Shown: positions 7,171 to 17,600 of the stretch, piece by piece | Layout: each line of letters begins with the position of its first letter | Numbering within the stretch: position 1 is the first letter of the stretch | From: DATHRK01 sp035513295 | GTDB lineage: Bacteria; Gemmatimonadota; Gemmatimonadetes; Longimicrobiales; RSA9 | DNA: 42,284 nt | Assembly: GCA_035513295.1 (NCBI GenBank) | Contig: DATKCH010000072.1 | Location: 1 to 42,284, forward strand | Reading direction: 5' to 3' | The notes under the pieces: model-generated | Told to the model about the DNA's origin: nothing | Seen by the model: the letters and a program-made list of their open reading frames with translations, nothing else | The model's database searches: none | Made by a program: the position numbers and the translations under genes

Positions 7171-9561
7171 ATGAGGACCAGGGCGAAGAGCCGAACGGCG
7201 CTCGTGCTCGTGGTGGCTACGTCCGCCGTGCCGGGGGCGTCCTCCTGCAGCGAGGACCAGGGGTCCGCCGGTGAGGTGCCAGGGGACGTGGAGCAGGCCG
7301 TCGCCGGTATGGAGGAGGAAGAGATGCCCGCCCGGGCGCGCGCCTTCCTCGCCACGGACAGGCCCTGGAGCGCGGCGCGGGTGATGCGCGAGTATCTGCT
7401 GTCGTTCCCGGAGGCGCCGCCGGACCTGCGGCTGCTGGCGGCGCGGGCGGAGGCCGGCTGGGGCGCCTGGGACCGGACGCTCGACCTGCTGGAGGGCATC
7501 TCCTCGCTCGAGACGTACGGCGGCGGGATCGGGGTCTTCCTGGTGGCGCGCGCGCGCGACGACGCCGGCGATGTCGAAGGGGCCATCGAGGCCTACCGCG
7601 ATTTCCTGGCGCTCCCGGGCTCGCCCGGCGAGCTGGAGGAGGAGCGCGGCGCCGCCGATCTGCGCCTGGCCCTCGCCCTTCTCGGGGCGGGCAGGCACGC
7701 AGCCGCCGACAGCGCCCTCGCCCATGCGTACCAGCGCGCCGGACGCGCTTCGGTGTGGCTGGACGTCCTGCGGGCCGAGGCCTTGGCCGCGGCCGGCGAC
7801 ACCGCGCGGGTGCGCGCGGTGGTTCAGGGCCTGGATGACGGAATCCCGGGCCTGCGCGCGAGGCGAGCCCGGATCGCCGCCGCGCGTCGCGCGGGGGACG
7901 TGGCAGGCGCCCGCGCCCTGGCCAACGCCGGGCGCGGCTGGGCGAGGACCAGCGCCACGCAGGCGGAGTTCCTCGTGGAGGCCGCGAAGCTCGCCATCGA
8001 GATGGGAGACATCGCGCGCGGACGCGCCGCGCTGCGCGGGGCCATCGACCGTGCCTCCGGGAGTGCCCACGCGAGGGAAGCCGCCGCCCTCCTGCGGGAC
8101 GGGGACATGACGCCGGCCGATCACCTCGCGGTCGCGAGAGTGTACCGCGCGCAGGGCCTGAACGAGGAATCGCTCGAGGGCTTTCGGGCATGGCTGGACG
8201 CGGGGGCGGGTTCCGCGGGTGAGCGTGCGGCGGTGCGCCTGGAGTACGCGACGGCGCTCTTCTACGCGCTGAGGTTCCAGGAGGCGCTGCAGGCGCTGGA
8301 GCCGATCCAGGGGGTGAGCGCCGCCCGCTACCTGCGCGCCCGCGCCGCGGCGCGGGCGGGCCACACGGACCTGGCCGTGGCGACATACCTCGCGCTCTCG
8401 TCCGAGGCCGGCAGGTCCGCCAACGCGGCGCGCGCGCTCTATCTGGCCGCGGAGGCGCGCGACGCCGCGGGCGACGCCGACAGGGCGCACGAGCTGTATC
8501 GGCGCGTGGTCGAGCGCTACGCGGGCTCCGAGCACATGGGGCTGTCGCTGATGCGCCTCGCTGGCGCCTCCTTTCTGGCCGGGGACCATCGGGAAGCGGC
8601 GCGCCTCTGGGACGGCTATCGCGCCCGTTACCCGAACGGCGAGCGGGCGTCGCAGTCGACGTACTGGGCCGGACGGGCGCGCGAGGAGCTCGGGGACTCG
8701 GCGGGCGCGGCGGCTCTGTTTCGGCAAGTTCGCGCGGCGGACCGGGACTCCTACTACGCTCTGGTCGCGGGGCAGCGGCTGGGGGAACCGTTCTGGCCGC
8801 CGCCGTTGGCCGAGGCGCCTCCGGCGGACCCGGGGACGCGGTCGCGCGTCGCCGGCTGGGTCGATGGGTTGGACCTGCTGCACGCGGCGGGCTTCCCCGA
8901 TCTCGCCTCGGAGGAAGCGCTGCGCCTCGCGGGCGCCGTCGGAACCGAGCCCGCCGACATGTACGCCATGGGCGAGGCGCTCGCCGAGAGAGGATACAGC
9001 CGGGCGGCGATCCGGCTGGGGCTCGCGCTGCAGGCCTCGGAAGAACCGAACGAGCGCCTCCTGCGCATCCTCTACCCGTTCCCTTTCCGCACGATGATCA
9101 CCGAGGAGGCCCGCGACCGCGGATTGGATCCCTTCGTCGTCGCAGCGCTCATTCGCCAGGAATCGCTGTTCGACCCCCGCGCCACGTCGCACGTGGGGGC
9201 CCGCGGCCTGATGCAGCTCATGCCGGCGACGGGTGCGGAGGTCGCCGCCGACGCCGGCGTGGAGCCGTGGGAAGGGGATCTGCTCTACCACCCCGAGATC
9301 AACGTCTATCTGGGCACCCGCCTACTCGCCGGCCACATGGAGGACTATGGCGGATCGCTGCCGGCCGTCTTCTCGGCCTACAACGCCGGCCCGCACCGCG
9401 TGGAGTGGTGGAGCGAGTATCCCGAGTACGGCATGGACGAGCTGTTCACTGAGAGGATCCCGTTCGCGGAGACGCGCGGATACGTCCGGATACTGGCCCG
9501 CAACCGGGCGCTCTACGCGGGTCTCTACGGCGGCGGGGGAGACGACCCCGGCGGGTCCTGA
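7171..9561 (+). CDS. slt: Slt70-like soluble lytic transglycosylase
   Basis: A 796-residue periplasmic enzyme that cleaves the glycan strands of peptidoglycan to 1,6-anhydro products. The N-terminus is a signal sequence, possibly of lipoprotein type with Cys near residue 28. Residues about 50-620 are Ala/Arg-rich helical repeats, the doughnut-like superhelix of Slt70-type proteins. The catalytic SLT domain is at about 640-770: ALIRQESLFDPRATS with catalytic Glu664, GARGLMQLMPATG and YNAGPHRVEWW. A G-rich Shine-Dalgarno (GAGGGGGAG) lies about 11 bases before the ATG. Length is longer than E. coli Slt70 (about 620 mature residues) because of more helical repeats. Confidence 0.93.
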   Translation: MRTRAKSRTALVLVVATSAVPGASSCSEDQGSAGEVPGDVEQAVAGMEEEEMPARARAFLATDRPWSAARVMREYLLSFPEAPPDLRLLAARAEAGWGAWDRTLDLLEGISSLETYGGGIGVFLVARARDDAGDVEGAIEAYRDFLALPGSPGELEEERGAADLRLALALLGAGRHAAADSALAHAYQRAGRASVWLDVLRAEALAAAGDTARVRAVVQGLDDGIPGLRARRARIAAARRAGDVAGARALANAGRGWARTSATQAEFLVEAAKLAIEMGDIARGRAALRGAIDRASGSAHAREAAALLRDGDMTPADHLAVARVYRAQGLNEESLEGFRAWLDAGAGSAGERAAVRLEYATALFYALRFQEALQALEPIQGVSAARYLRARAAARAGHTDLAVATYLALSSEAGRSANAARALYLAAEARDAAGDADRAHELYRRVVERYAGSEHMGLSLMRLAGASFLAGDHREAARLWDGYRARYPNGERASQSTYWAGRAREELGDSAGAAALFRQVRAADRDSYYALVAGQRLGEPFWPPPLAEAPPADPGTRSRVAGWVDGLDLLHAAGFPDLASEEALRLAGAVGTEPADMYAMGEALAERGYSRAAIRLGLALQASEEPNERLLRILYPFPFRTMITEEARDRGLDPFVVAALIRQESLFDPRATSHVGARGLMQLMPATGAEVAADAGVEPWEGDLLYHPEINVYLGTRLLAGHMEDYGGSLPAVFSAYNAGPHRVEWWSEYPEYGMDELFTERIPFAETRGYVRILARNRALYAGLYGGGGDDPGGS

Positions 9562-9663
9562 GCACTCGACCGCCGCCCGCCCCACTGGCGCGCGCGCGCC
9601 GTCCGGCGATGCGCCGCTGACGCGCCACTCGGCGACATCGCCGCCAGGGCCCCTCGCGCACGA

Positions 9664-9692
9664 TTGCAGGCCCCCGGGGGCGGGGGTAGTAT
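9664..9692 (+). promoter_or_regulatory. Probable dnaE promoter
   Basis: TTGCAG (9664-9669), a 17-bp spacer and TAGTAT (9687-9692) form a fair sigma-70-type promoter. It lies 37 bases upstream of the GTG chosen as the dnaE start. Its position over an alternative TTG start argues that translation begins further downstream. Confidence 0.5.
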
Positions 9693-9729
9693 CCGCGCTC
9701 GCAGCTTCTACCCAGACGGCAGCCGCAAC

Positions 9730-12700
9730 GTGAGCTTCGTCCACCTCCACACGCACAGCGAATTCTCCCTCCTGGACGGGGCGAACCGGATCTCCGACCT
9801 GTACCGGCGCGCCGAGGAGCTGGAGATGCCGGGCCTCGCGCTCACCGACCACGGCTGCCTGTTCGGGGCGTGGACCTTCCTGCAGCAGGCGAAGCGGCAC
9901 AAGTCGGTCAAGCCGATCGTGGGCATGGAGGCATACGTGGCCCCGGGCGACCGACGCGAGCGCGCCCCCGCGCCCGACGGGCGGCCGTACTACCACCTTG
10001 TGCTGCTCGCGCGCGACGCGGTGGGATACAGGAACCTCGTCCGCCTCAGCTCCATCGGCTACCTGGAGGGCTTCTACCGACGTCCGCGCGTGGACCGCGA
10101 GGTGCTCGCGGCGCACTCGGAGGGGCTGATCGTCTCATCCGCGTGCATGGCCGGGGAAGTCGCGCGCCACCTGACCGCGGGAAACCCCGAGGCGGCGCGG
10201 GAGGCGGCGCAGTGGTACGCGAACGTGTTCGACGGCCGCTACTACCTGGAGGTCCAGGCGCACGACACCCCGGGTCAGGCGGCGCTGAACCGTTCGGTTT
10301 TCGCGCTCGCGGACGACCTCGGCCTGCCGGTGGTCGCGACCAACGACGCGCACTTCCTGCGCCCGGAGGACCACGACGCGCACGACATCCTGCTGTGCAT
10401 CGGGCTCGGCAAGGACCGCACCGACGACAGCCGGATGCGCTACGATCAGGGGCTCTACTTCAAGGCTCCCGAGGAGATCCGCGAGCGCTTCCCGGACCGT
10501 CCGGACGTCGTCGAGAACACGGTGGCGATCGCCGATCAGGTCGACGTGGTGCTGGAGAAGCGCTACCACGTCCCGTCCTTCCCGCTGCCCGAGGAGGCGT
10601 CCACCGAGCAGGAGCTGCTCCGATCGATGACGTTCTCGCGTGCGCGCGCGAAGTACGGTGAAGACCTGTCCGCGGAGGTGCGGGAGCGGCTGGAATACGA
10701 GCTTTCGGTCATCACCGAGAACCCGGACGCCGACTACTCCGGCTACTTCCTCATCACCCAGGATTTCATCAACTGGGCCAAGGAGCGTGGCATCCCCGTG
10801 GGACCGGGGCGCGGCTCGGCGGCCGGCTCGCTGGTGGCCTACGTGCTCGGGATCACGGACGTCGACCCGCTCGAGTTCGACCTCCTCTTCGAGCGCTTCC
10901 TGAACCCCGCGCGCGTTTCGATGCCGGACATCGACGTGGACTTCTGCTACGAGCGTCGCGGCGAGGTCATCGACTACGTGCGCGAGAAGTACGGGCGCGA
11001 CTCGGTGGGGCAGATCATCACCTTCGGCACCATGAAGTCGCGGGCCGTCGTACGAGACGTGGGGCGGGTGTTGGGCTTCGAGCCGTCCGAAACCGACCGG
11101 CTCGCGAAGCTCATCCCCAACGCGCCCAACAACTCGCTGACCGTGGGAGAGGCCGCCGAGAAGGTCACGGAGCTGCGCGATCTGGTGCGCGAGGACGAGC
11201 GCGTGCGCACGCTCGTCGAGTACGCCAGGACGCTCGAGGGCCTGTCGCGCCACGCCAGCGTCCACGCCGCGGGGGTGGTGATCGCCCCTGGCCCGCTGCA
11301 CGAGTACGTGCCGGTGTGCACCCAGACCACGAAGGGCTCGGGCGGCAACGGCGAGGAGGAGGCGCTCGTCACGCAGTGGGACATGATCGCGCTGGAGCAG
11401 GCCGGGATGCTCAAGATGGACTTCCTCGGCCTCAAGACGCTCACCGTCATCCACGACACGGAGAAGTGGATCCGCGAGCGTCACGGCGCTCTGAAGCATC
11501 CGGACACCGGCACAATCTACGAGCGCATGGAGGAAGTCCCGCTGGACGACCCGGGCGTCTACCAGATGCTCGCGCGCGGCGGCACGATGGGCGTGTTCCA
11601 GTTCGAGTCCTCGCTCGCCAACGACAAGCTGCGCGCGATGCGCTGCGACCGCTTCGAGGACCTGGTCGCGACGAACGCTCTCATCCGGCCCGGACCTCTC
11701 GACAGCGGCATGACCGACGTGTTCGTGCGCCGCAAGACGGGCCGCGAGCCGGTCACCTACCCGCTGCCGCAGATGGAGGAGGTGCTGGCGCCCACCTATG
11801 GCGTCATGACCTACCAGGAGCAGGTCATGCGCATCGCTCAGGTGCTCGCCGGCTTCTCGCTCGCCGAAGCCGACGTGCTGCGCAAGGCGGTCGGGAAGAA
11901 GGACGCCTCGCTGATCCGCCGGGAGCTCGGCAAGTTCGTGGAGCGCGCGGTCGAAACCGGCATCCCGCGCCGCCAGGCGGAGGAGATCTCGGCGCAGATC
12001 GAGACCTTCGGCCGCTACGGCTTCAACAGGTCGCACTCCGTCGCGTACGCGCTCCTCAGCTACCGCACCGCGTGGCTCAAGCGCTACTACCCGGCGGAGT
12101 TCATGGCGTCCGTGCTCAGCGCGGTCGTGAGCAGCACCGACGATGTCGTGAAGTACATCAACGAGTGCCGAGAACTGGGGCGCGCGGTGCCCGGCCGCCC
12201 CGAGGGGATCCGGGTCCTGCCGCCCTCGATCGAGGAGTCGGCGTGGGCCTTCACGCCGGTCGCGGACGACGAAGTGCGCTTCGGGCTCGGGGCGATCCGG
12301 GGGCTCGGCGAGGGCGCCGCGCGTTCGATCGTGGAGGCGCGCGAGGACGGGCCGTTCGCGTCGCTCTTCGAGCTGTGCGAGCGCACCGATCCGCGCGCCT
12401 GCGGGAAGCGTGCCCTCGAGGCGCTGATCCTGTCGGGCGCCTGCGACTCGCTCGGCCGACGCGCGCAGCTCATGGCCGGACTGGAGGCCACCGTCCGCGA
12501 GGCCAGCCTGCGCCGCGAGGAGGCGGACGTGGGACAGGCCTCGCTGTTCGACGGCGGGGGCGCGGACGCTCCCGGCCGGCCTCCGCCGCGCCTCCCGGAG
12601 GTCGCGGAGTGGCCGGAGAAGGAGCGGCTGACGAGGGAGAAGGAGATCCTGGGCTTCTTCATCAGCGGGCACCCGCTGGAGCGCTTCCGCGACGTGCTGA

Positions 12701-13278
12701 GGGCGTTCAGCGGGGTCAACACCGCGAACCTCGGGGAGCACCGCGACCGCACCGTAGAGCTCCCGTGCGTGGTCACGGCGCTGAAGCGCCAGTTCTCCAG
12801 GCGCAACGGCGCCGAGTGGGCGCGCCTGTCGGTCGAGGACTTCCACGGCACCGCGACCGTGCTGGCGTTCGGCGAGGCGTGGGAGGAAAACCGGTCCCGC
12901 ATCGCCCAGGACGAGGCGGTCCTGATCCGCGGAGAGGTGAGCGGCAAGGAGCGCGACGAGGACGCCCCGCCGATCTTCCTGCGCGAGGTCGTGCCGCTGC
13001 GCGACATCCGCGAGGGCGAGGCTCTCGCGCTCGAGCTGGACCTGGGCGGAGGGGGCATCGGGGTCGAGCAGGTCGAGATCGCGGCGCGGACGCTCAAGGA
13101 CCACCGTGGAGCGTCACCGGTGACCCTGCTCTGGCGCCGCGGGAACGGCAACGGTGGCGAGGTCCAGCGCTTCCGTTCGCGCTCGCTGCGGGTGGACGCG
13201 ACGCCGGTGCTGATGGCCGAGCTGCGTTCGCTCTTCGGCGACGAACACGTGCGCCTGGTGAGGGCGGAAGGGGCGTGA
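9730..13278 (+). CDS. dnaE: DNA polymerase III subunit alpha
   Basis: The replicative DNA polymerase catalytic subunit, 1182 residues from the GTG at 9730. Order of domains: PHP domain (residues 1-280; HLHTHSEFSLLDG, ALTDHG, GMEAYV, TNDAHFL), palm with PGRGSAAGSLVAYVLG and the catalytic aspartates in MPDIDVDF (about 400-404), the third in KMDFLGLKTL (about 563), fingers and the RYGFNRSHSVAYALLSY region (about 765), helix-hairpin-helix, and a C-terminal OB fold (about 1005-1080). All PHP metal-ligand positions that I can recognise are kept, unlike E. coli DnaE. The GTG is preferred over TTG at 9664 because it gives the standard VHLHTHS start and the TTG lies in the -35 box. The Shine-Dalgarno is weak. 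No intein or split is present. Confidence 0.96.
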   Translation: MSFVHLHTHSEFSLLDGANRISDLYRRAEELEMPGLALTDHGCLFGAWTFLQQAKRHKSVKPIVGMEAYVAPGDRRERAPAPDGRPYYHLVLLARDAVGYRNLVRLSSIGYLEGFYRRPRVDREVLAAHSEGLIVSSACMAGEVARHLTAGNPEAAREAAQWYANVFDGRYYLEVQAHDTPGQAALNRSVFALADDLGLPVVATNDAHFLRPEDHDAHDILLCIGLGKDRTDDSRMRYDQGLYFKAPEEIRERFPDRPDVVENTVAIADQVDVVLEKRYHVPSFPLPEEASTEQELLRSMTFSRARAKYGEDLSAEVRERLEYELSVITENPDADYSGYFLITQDFINWAKERGIPVGPGRGSAAGSLVAYVLGITDVDPLEFDLLFERFLNPARVSMPDIDVDFCYERRGEVIDYVREKYGRDSVGQIITFGTMKSRAVVRDVGRVLGFEPSETDRLAKLIPNAPNNSLTVGEAAEKVTELRDLVREDERVRTLVEYARTLEGLSRHASVHAAGVVIAPGPLHEYVPVCTQTTKGSGGNGEEEALVTQWDMIALEQAGMLKMDFLGLKTLTVIHDTEKWIRERHGALKHPDTGTIYERMEEVPLDDPGVYQMLARGGTMGVFQFESSLANDKLRAMRCDRFEDLVATNALIRPGPLDSGMTDVFVRRKTGREPVTYPLPQMEEVLAPTYGVMTYQEQVMRIAQVLAGFSLAEADVLRKAVGKKDASLIRRELGKFVERAVETGIPRRQAEEISAQIETFGRYGFNRSHSVAYALLSYRTAWLKRYYPAEFMASVLSAVVSSTDDVVKYINECRELGRAVPGRPEGIRVLPPSIEESAWAFTPVADDEVRFGLGAIRGLGEGAARSIVEAREDGPFASLFELCERTDPRACGKRALEALILSGACDSLGRRAQLMAGLEATVREASLRREEADVGQASLFDGGGADAPGRPPPRLPEVAEWPEKERLTREKEILGFFISGHPLERFRDVLRAFSGVNTANLGEHRDRTVELPCVVTALKRQFSRRNGAEWARLSVEDFHGTATVLAFGEAWEENRSRIAQDEAVLIRGEVSGKERDEDAPPIFLREVVPLRDIREGEALALELDLGGGGIGVEQVEIAARTLKDHRGASPVTLLWRRGNGNGGEVQRFRSRSLRVDATPVLMAELRSLFGDEHVRLVRAEGA

Positions 13279-13313
13279 CCCCGGACGGACGGCGCGGTGG
13301 CGCATGGGCCGGC

Positions 13314-13329
13314 GGGTGCTTCGGCACCC
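13314..13329. terminator. Short UUCG hairpin between convergent dnaE and glucanase genes
   Basis: GGGTGC (13314-13319), loop TTCG and GCACCC (13324-13329) form a 6-bp stem with an extra-stable tetraloop. It lies in the 82-base gap between the two convergent stop codons. No T run is present, so it may act only as an RNA 3'-end stabiliser. Confidence 0.35.
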
Positions 13330-13360
13330 TCGATGACCACCGGACCGCCGGGACGACCCC

Positions 13361-14641
13361 CTACCCCCTCAGCTCTCGAAAACCGGCGCGGGCGAGCCCA
13401 CGGCGCACGTAGGGGGACTGGGCAACGAGGCGCCACACCAGGCCCGTCCTGTGGTTTTCTATCATCGCCACCGTGGGCCCCTGGTTGATCGCGTAATGTC
13501 GGAGGGACACCCAGCCGAGGCGGGGGTGCCGGTCGGGGAACGTGGGGTTGAACGAGCAGTGGAAGCCGTAGCCGGTTCGTTCGTCCCGATTCGATTCCCA
13601 CATGTGGCGCAGTGTCGGCAGCACGACCTCCGGAGCGAAGGGCATCGACGCGGCGACCGCCCAGGGCGCGAGCGTGCCGTCGTCAGGCCCCCACGGAATC
13701 CCGCGCGCGGTGTAGTCGAAGAACCGCCTGCGCCGTCCCGCGACCTTGGCCACCGCGGGTCCGGGGCCGTCGCTCGCGGTCAGCCCCCACCACGCCTCGC
13801 CGTACCCGTGGTAGCCGCGCGGATTGCGCACCGCGTAATCACGCTGCAGCAGCGTCGCGCGGCGGCTGTTCTCGAAGTAGTCGATACCGCGCTCGCGCAT
13901 GAACCCGTCGGCGATGCCCCGCAGGTCCAGCCACACCTGCGGGAACTGGTGGATGAACAGGGGGCCGGCGTGAAGGTGCTCGATGCCGTAGATCCGGCGC
14001 CAGCGGAAGCCCCGCGTCCACGAAGCGTAGTGTTCCCGAGCGAGCCCGTGGGTCGGCGAGCCGAGCGCCAGGACGTACAGCAGGAGTGCCTCGTTGTAAC
14101 CGGACCACCGGTAGCGGAGGAAGCCGCGGCCCGGGCGCCAGCCGTGGCTGACCGTGTCCCCGCCCGCCAGCGCCCAGCGCCAATCGGCGCGCCGGTAGAT
14201 GCGGTCGGCGAGCAGTCGGATGTCCTCCTCGTCGGCGGCGCGCCGGTCGAAGTAGGCCCGAGCGGTCAGCGCTCCCGCGAAGAGGATGGCGGAGTCGATG
14301 GTCGACACCTCGCTCCTGCGCGCGCGCCGGCCGGTGGCGACATCCAGGAAATGATAGTAGAAGCCGCGATGCGACGTCGCGCGGGGCCCGGGGCCCGCCG
14401 GCGCGCCGTCCAGGAAGCGGAGCACCGAAGCGACGCGGCGGGCCGCTTCGGAACGGTCCATCCAGCCGCGCTCCACCGCCACCGGGAAGCAGGTCAGCGC
14501 GAAGCCCACGCCCGCGATGCTGCACGGTGCGCCCTCGGCCGTGGAGTCGGGCACGAGCCCGAGGTCCCCCGGCGTTTCCCGCGCGAAGTAGGCGAACGCG
14601 TCTCCCTGCACGGCATCCAGCAGCGCCCGCTCGTCAGGCAT
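13361..14641 (-). CDS. Stand-alone beta-1,2-glucan-active enzyme (glucoamylase-like PF10091; GH144/GH189-type)
   Basis: The 426-residue protein has the full signature of the putative glucoamylase family: RGFYYHFLD, STIDSAILFAGAL, GYNEALLLYVLALGSPTH, PLFIHQFPQVWLDLRG, YFENSRRAT, GYGEAWWGLTASDGP and GTLAPWAVAASMPFAPE. Characterised relatives include endo-beta-1,2-glucanases (GH144), and the cyclising domain of cyclic beta-1,2-glucan synthases belongs to a related family. There is no signal peptide, so it would act in the cytoplasm, unlike secreted GH144 enzymes. Its ATG overlaps the stop of the giant glucan synthase by 8 bases, implying translational coupling. It may hydrolyse, recycle or remodel the glucan. 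Hydrolase versus transglycosylase cannot be decided by eye. The frame is open upstream to 14752 inside the synthase, but no start there is convincing. Confidence 0.85.
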   Translation of the reverse strand: MPDERALLDAVQGDAFAYFARETPGDLGLVPDSTAEGAPCSIAGVGFALTCFPVAVERGWMDRSEAARRVASVLRFLDGAPAGPGPRATSHRGFYYHFLDVATGRRARRSEVSTIDSAILFAGALTARAYFDRRAADEEDIRLLADRIYRRADWRWALAGGDTVSHGWRPGRGFLRYRWSGYNEALLLYVLALGSPTHGLAREHYASWTRGFRWRRIYGIEHLHAGPLFIHQFPQVWLDLRGIADGFMRERGIDYFENSRRATLLQRDYAVRNPRGYHGYGEAWWGLTASDGPGPAVAKVAGRRRRFFDYTARGIPWGPDDGTLAPWAVAASMPFAPEVVLPTLRHMWESNRDERTGYGFHCSFNPTFPDRHPRLGWVSLRHYAINQGPTVAMIENHRTGLVWRLVAQSPYVRRGLARAGFRELRG

Positions 14642-17600
14642 CCGGCGCGTCGGCGGATCGGATGGGGCCCGCGTCTCCCCCGGGCGCTTCTTCGAGGGCC
14701 GGAACCCCGGCCACCTCGAGGACGACCTCCACGGAGTGCTCCTTGCCGTCATCGACGAGCGCGACGACGCGATCGGCGAGCTCGGCCCCGTCGAGGGTCA
14801 CGGACCGGACCGCCGCCGCGGAAACGGCGGGCGTCGCCGCGCCGGGGTCGGCCGGGGTCGTCGCCGGGGTCCGGCCGGGCGTCTCCGATGCCGGCCTGCG
14901 GACGGAAATGATGTACGTGCTCGCGCCGTATCGATACTCGATCCGGAAGCCGGGCCAGCTCGACGGCATCCGGGGATCCAGCCGGAGGGTGTCGCCGGCA
15001 CGCTGGAAGCCCAGAATGCGCTCGAGACCGAGCCGGTATACCCAGGCGGCGGATCCCGTATACCAGGACCAGCCGGCCCGCCCCAGCCAGGGTTTCGCTC
15101 CGTAGATGTCTCCCGCCGTGACGTACGGCTCCGCGCGGTAGTTGCGCGCCCGCTCCGGGGTTTCGGTGTGCCGGATGGGACTGCAGTGCCCGAATACGCG
15201 GTACGCCCCCTCGGCGTCACCCCGCTCCGCGAACGCCCACGCCGTCCAGGCGGCGGCGTGCGTGTACTGCCCGCCGTTCTCGCGGACGCCCGGCCGGTAA
15301 CCCTTGATGTAGCCGGGATCACGCGGCGTGTCGTCGAAGGGAGGCGCCAGCAGGAGCGACAGGCGTGCGTCCTCGCGCACGAGGTGCTCCCTCAGCGACG
15401 CCATCGCGCGGGCCGACCGCTCCGGCGACGCCACCCCCGACAGCACGCTCCACGACTGCGCGATCGCGTCGATACGACACTCCCGCGCCTGCGCGGTCCC
15501 GAGCGGCGTGCCGTCATCGTAGTAAGCCCTGCGGTACCACGCGCCGTCCCAGCCCGCCTCCTCGAGGGCGACGGCGAGCGTCGCCGCGCGCTCCTCGTAC
15601 CGGGCGGCGTCCCGCTCCAGGCCGCGAGCCCGGCTGAGCTCGGCGAAACGCCGCAGCACCTCGTGCAGGAACCAGCCCAGCCAGACGCTCTCGCCGCGCC
15701 CCTCCACGCCGACGCGGTTCATGCCGTCGTTCCAGTCCCCCGCGCCGATGAGCGGCAACCCGTGGACGCCGGAGGTCGAACCCCGCTCGATCGCGCGCCG
15801 GCAGTGTTCGAACAGCGTGGCGCTCTCCCTCGACCCCTCCCAGTGCGCGTAGAGCGACTCGATTCCGGGCTCCAGCATGGGCCCGCTCAGGAACGGCGCG
15901 ACCTCGTCCAGGATCGCCGCGTCGCCGGTCGTCCGTACGTAGTGGGACGCCACGAAGGGCAGCCACAGGAGATCGTCGCTGATCCGCGTGCGAACGCCCT
16001 TGCCCGAAGGCCGGTGCCACCAGTGCAGGACGTCGCCGTCCACGAACTGATGGGCAGCCGAGCGCAGGATGTGCGCGCGGGCCAGGTCGGGCCGCGCGTG
16101 GCAGAGCGCCATGACGTCCTGCAACTGGTCACGGAATCCGTACGCGCCGCTCGACTGGTAGAACCCCGAGCGTGCCCACAGCCTGCAGGCCAGGACCTGG
16201 TACGGCAGCCAGCGATTCAGCAGCACATCGAATCCCGGATCCGGCGTCTGGACCGTGACCACGCCGAGAACGCTTTCCCACGCCTTTTCCGACTCGCGCC
16301 GCGCGGAGTCGGCGGACCCGGGCGCGCGCGCCGCCCGGAGCAGGTCCAGCGCTTCCTCCCGATCGGCCCCTTCCCCCAGGACGAACACGACCTCCTCCAC
16401 GCCGCCGGGCTCGAGGTCGACGTGCACCTGAATGGCCGCGCACGGGTCGGGACCCGGCCGCACCGTTCCGCTCAATCCGATGCGCAGCAGACCCTCGGGC
16501 CGGGCCCGCGATCCCAGCCTGCCGAGAAATTCCGTGCGGTCGGTGGTCAGTCCGTGCAGTGGCCGCGACGCGCTGGCGACGAACGCCACCCGGTCCGCGA
16601 AGGTGGCGTCGAACGCCGACCGGGCGAAGACCGCGCGCGTCTCGGCCTCATAAGACGGCACGATCCACGAACGGCTCTCGTCCCGCGTCGTTCCCAGCAC
16701 CCACGGCACGTAGTAGGTCGCGGTCAGGCGCCTCTGGCGCCCGCTCAGGTCGTGGATCCGGAGCACCAGGTACTTGAGCGCGGCCGTCGCATCCACGAAC
16801 GCGGTGAGTTCCTGCGAGAGGCCGTGTCTCTCGTGGGCGTAGGACGTGTAGCCGGCGCCATGGCGCACGCGGTAGGCGGCGCCGGCGCCGGCGGGATTGG
16901 GCGTCGCCGACCAGATGCGGGCCGTCTCCTCATCGCGCAGGTAGACGACCTCCGCCGGGGGATCCGTGACCGGATCGTTCGTCCAGGGCGTGAGGCGATG
17001 CTCGCCGCTGTTGACCGCCCACGTGCAGCCCAGGGCCGATTCGGAGGCCAGAAAGCCGAACTCCTCGTTCGCCACGACGTTGCACCACGGGACCGGAGGT
17101 CGGCCCTCGGGCCCGCCCACATCGATCGCGAACTCCCGGCCGTCGGGGGTGAAGCCTCCCCACGGTGTGGGAAAGGCGAGCTGCTCCGCCGGGCGGACGG
17201 CCGCCGCGCCCGCGGCAGCGGAACCGCGAGCCTGCGGGCCCCCGGAAGCCGCCCCGGGTGGGGCGAAATCGGGCAGGCCCCGGACGCCCTCGGAGGGTGC
17301 GGGCAGTTGAGCGCGCAGCGTTCCGGCGCGCCCATCGAGCAGGGCGCTGGCGCGGCTCGTGAGGTGCGTCAGGTCGCCTTCCGAGAGCATGGCGGCGCGC
17401 AGCACGTACAGACCGCCAGCGGCGCCCAGGTGGACGTCGTCGCCGCGTCGCAAGAGCAGGCGATCCAGCTTGTTCTGGACCTCGAGGTCGTACCCGCTGC
17501 CGCGCTCGTCCAGGATGACCAGATCGATCCGGAGGGACCGGCGCCTCCAGTACGCGTGCGCCCCTAGGACGCTCTGGACCAGCCCGAGCTGCTCGGGATC

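Noticed and set aside
6964..9291. 775-codon minus-strand frame opposite the lytic transglycosylase
   Set aside because: Arg/Gly/Pro-rich shadow of a conserved enzyme on the other strand.
10135..13104. 989-codon minus-strand frame opposite dnaE
   Set aside because: Shadow of a certain gene; no motif seen.
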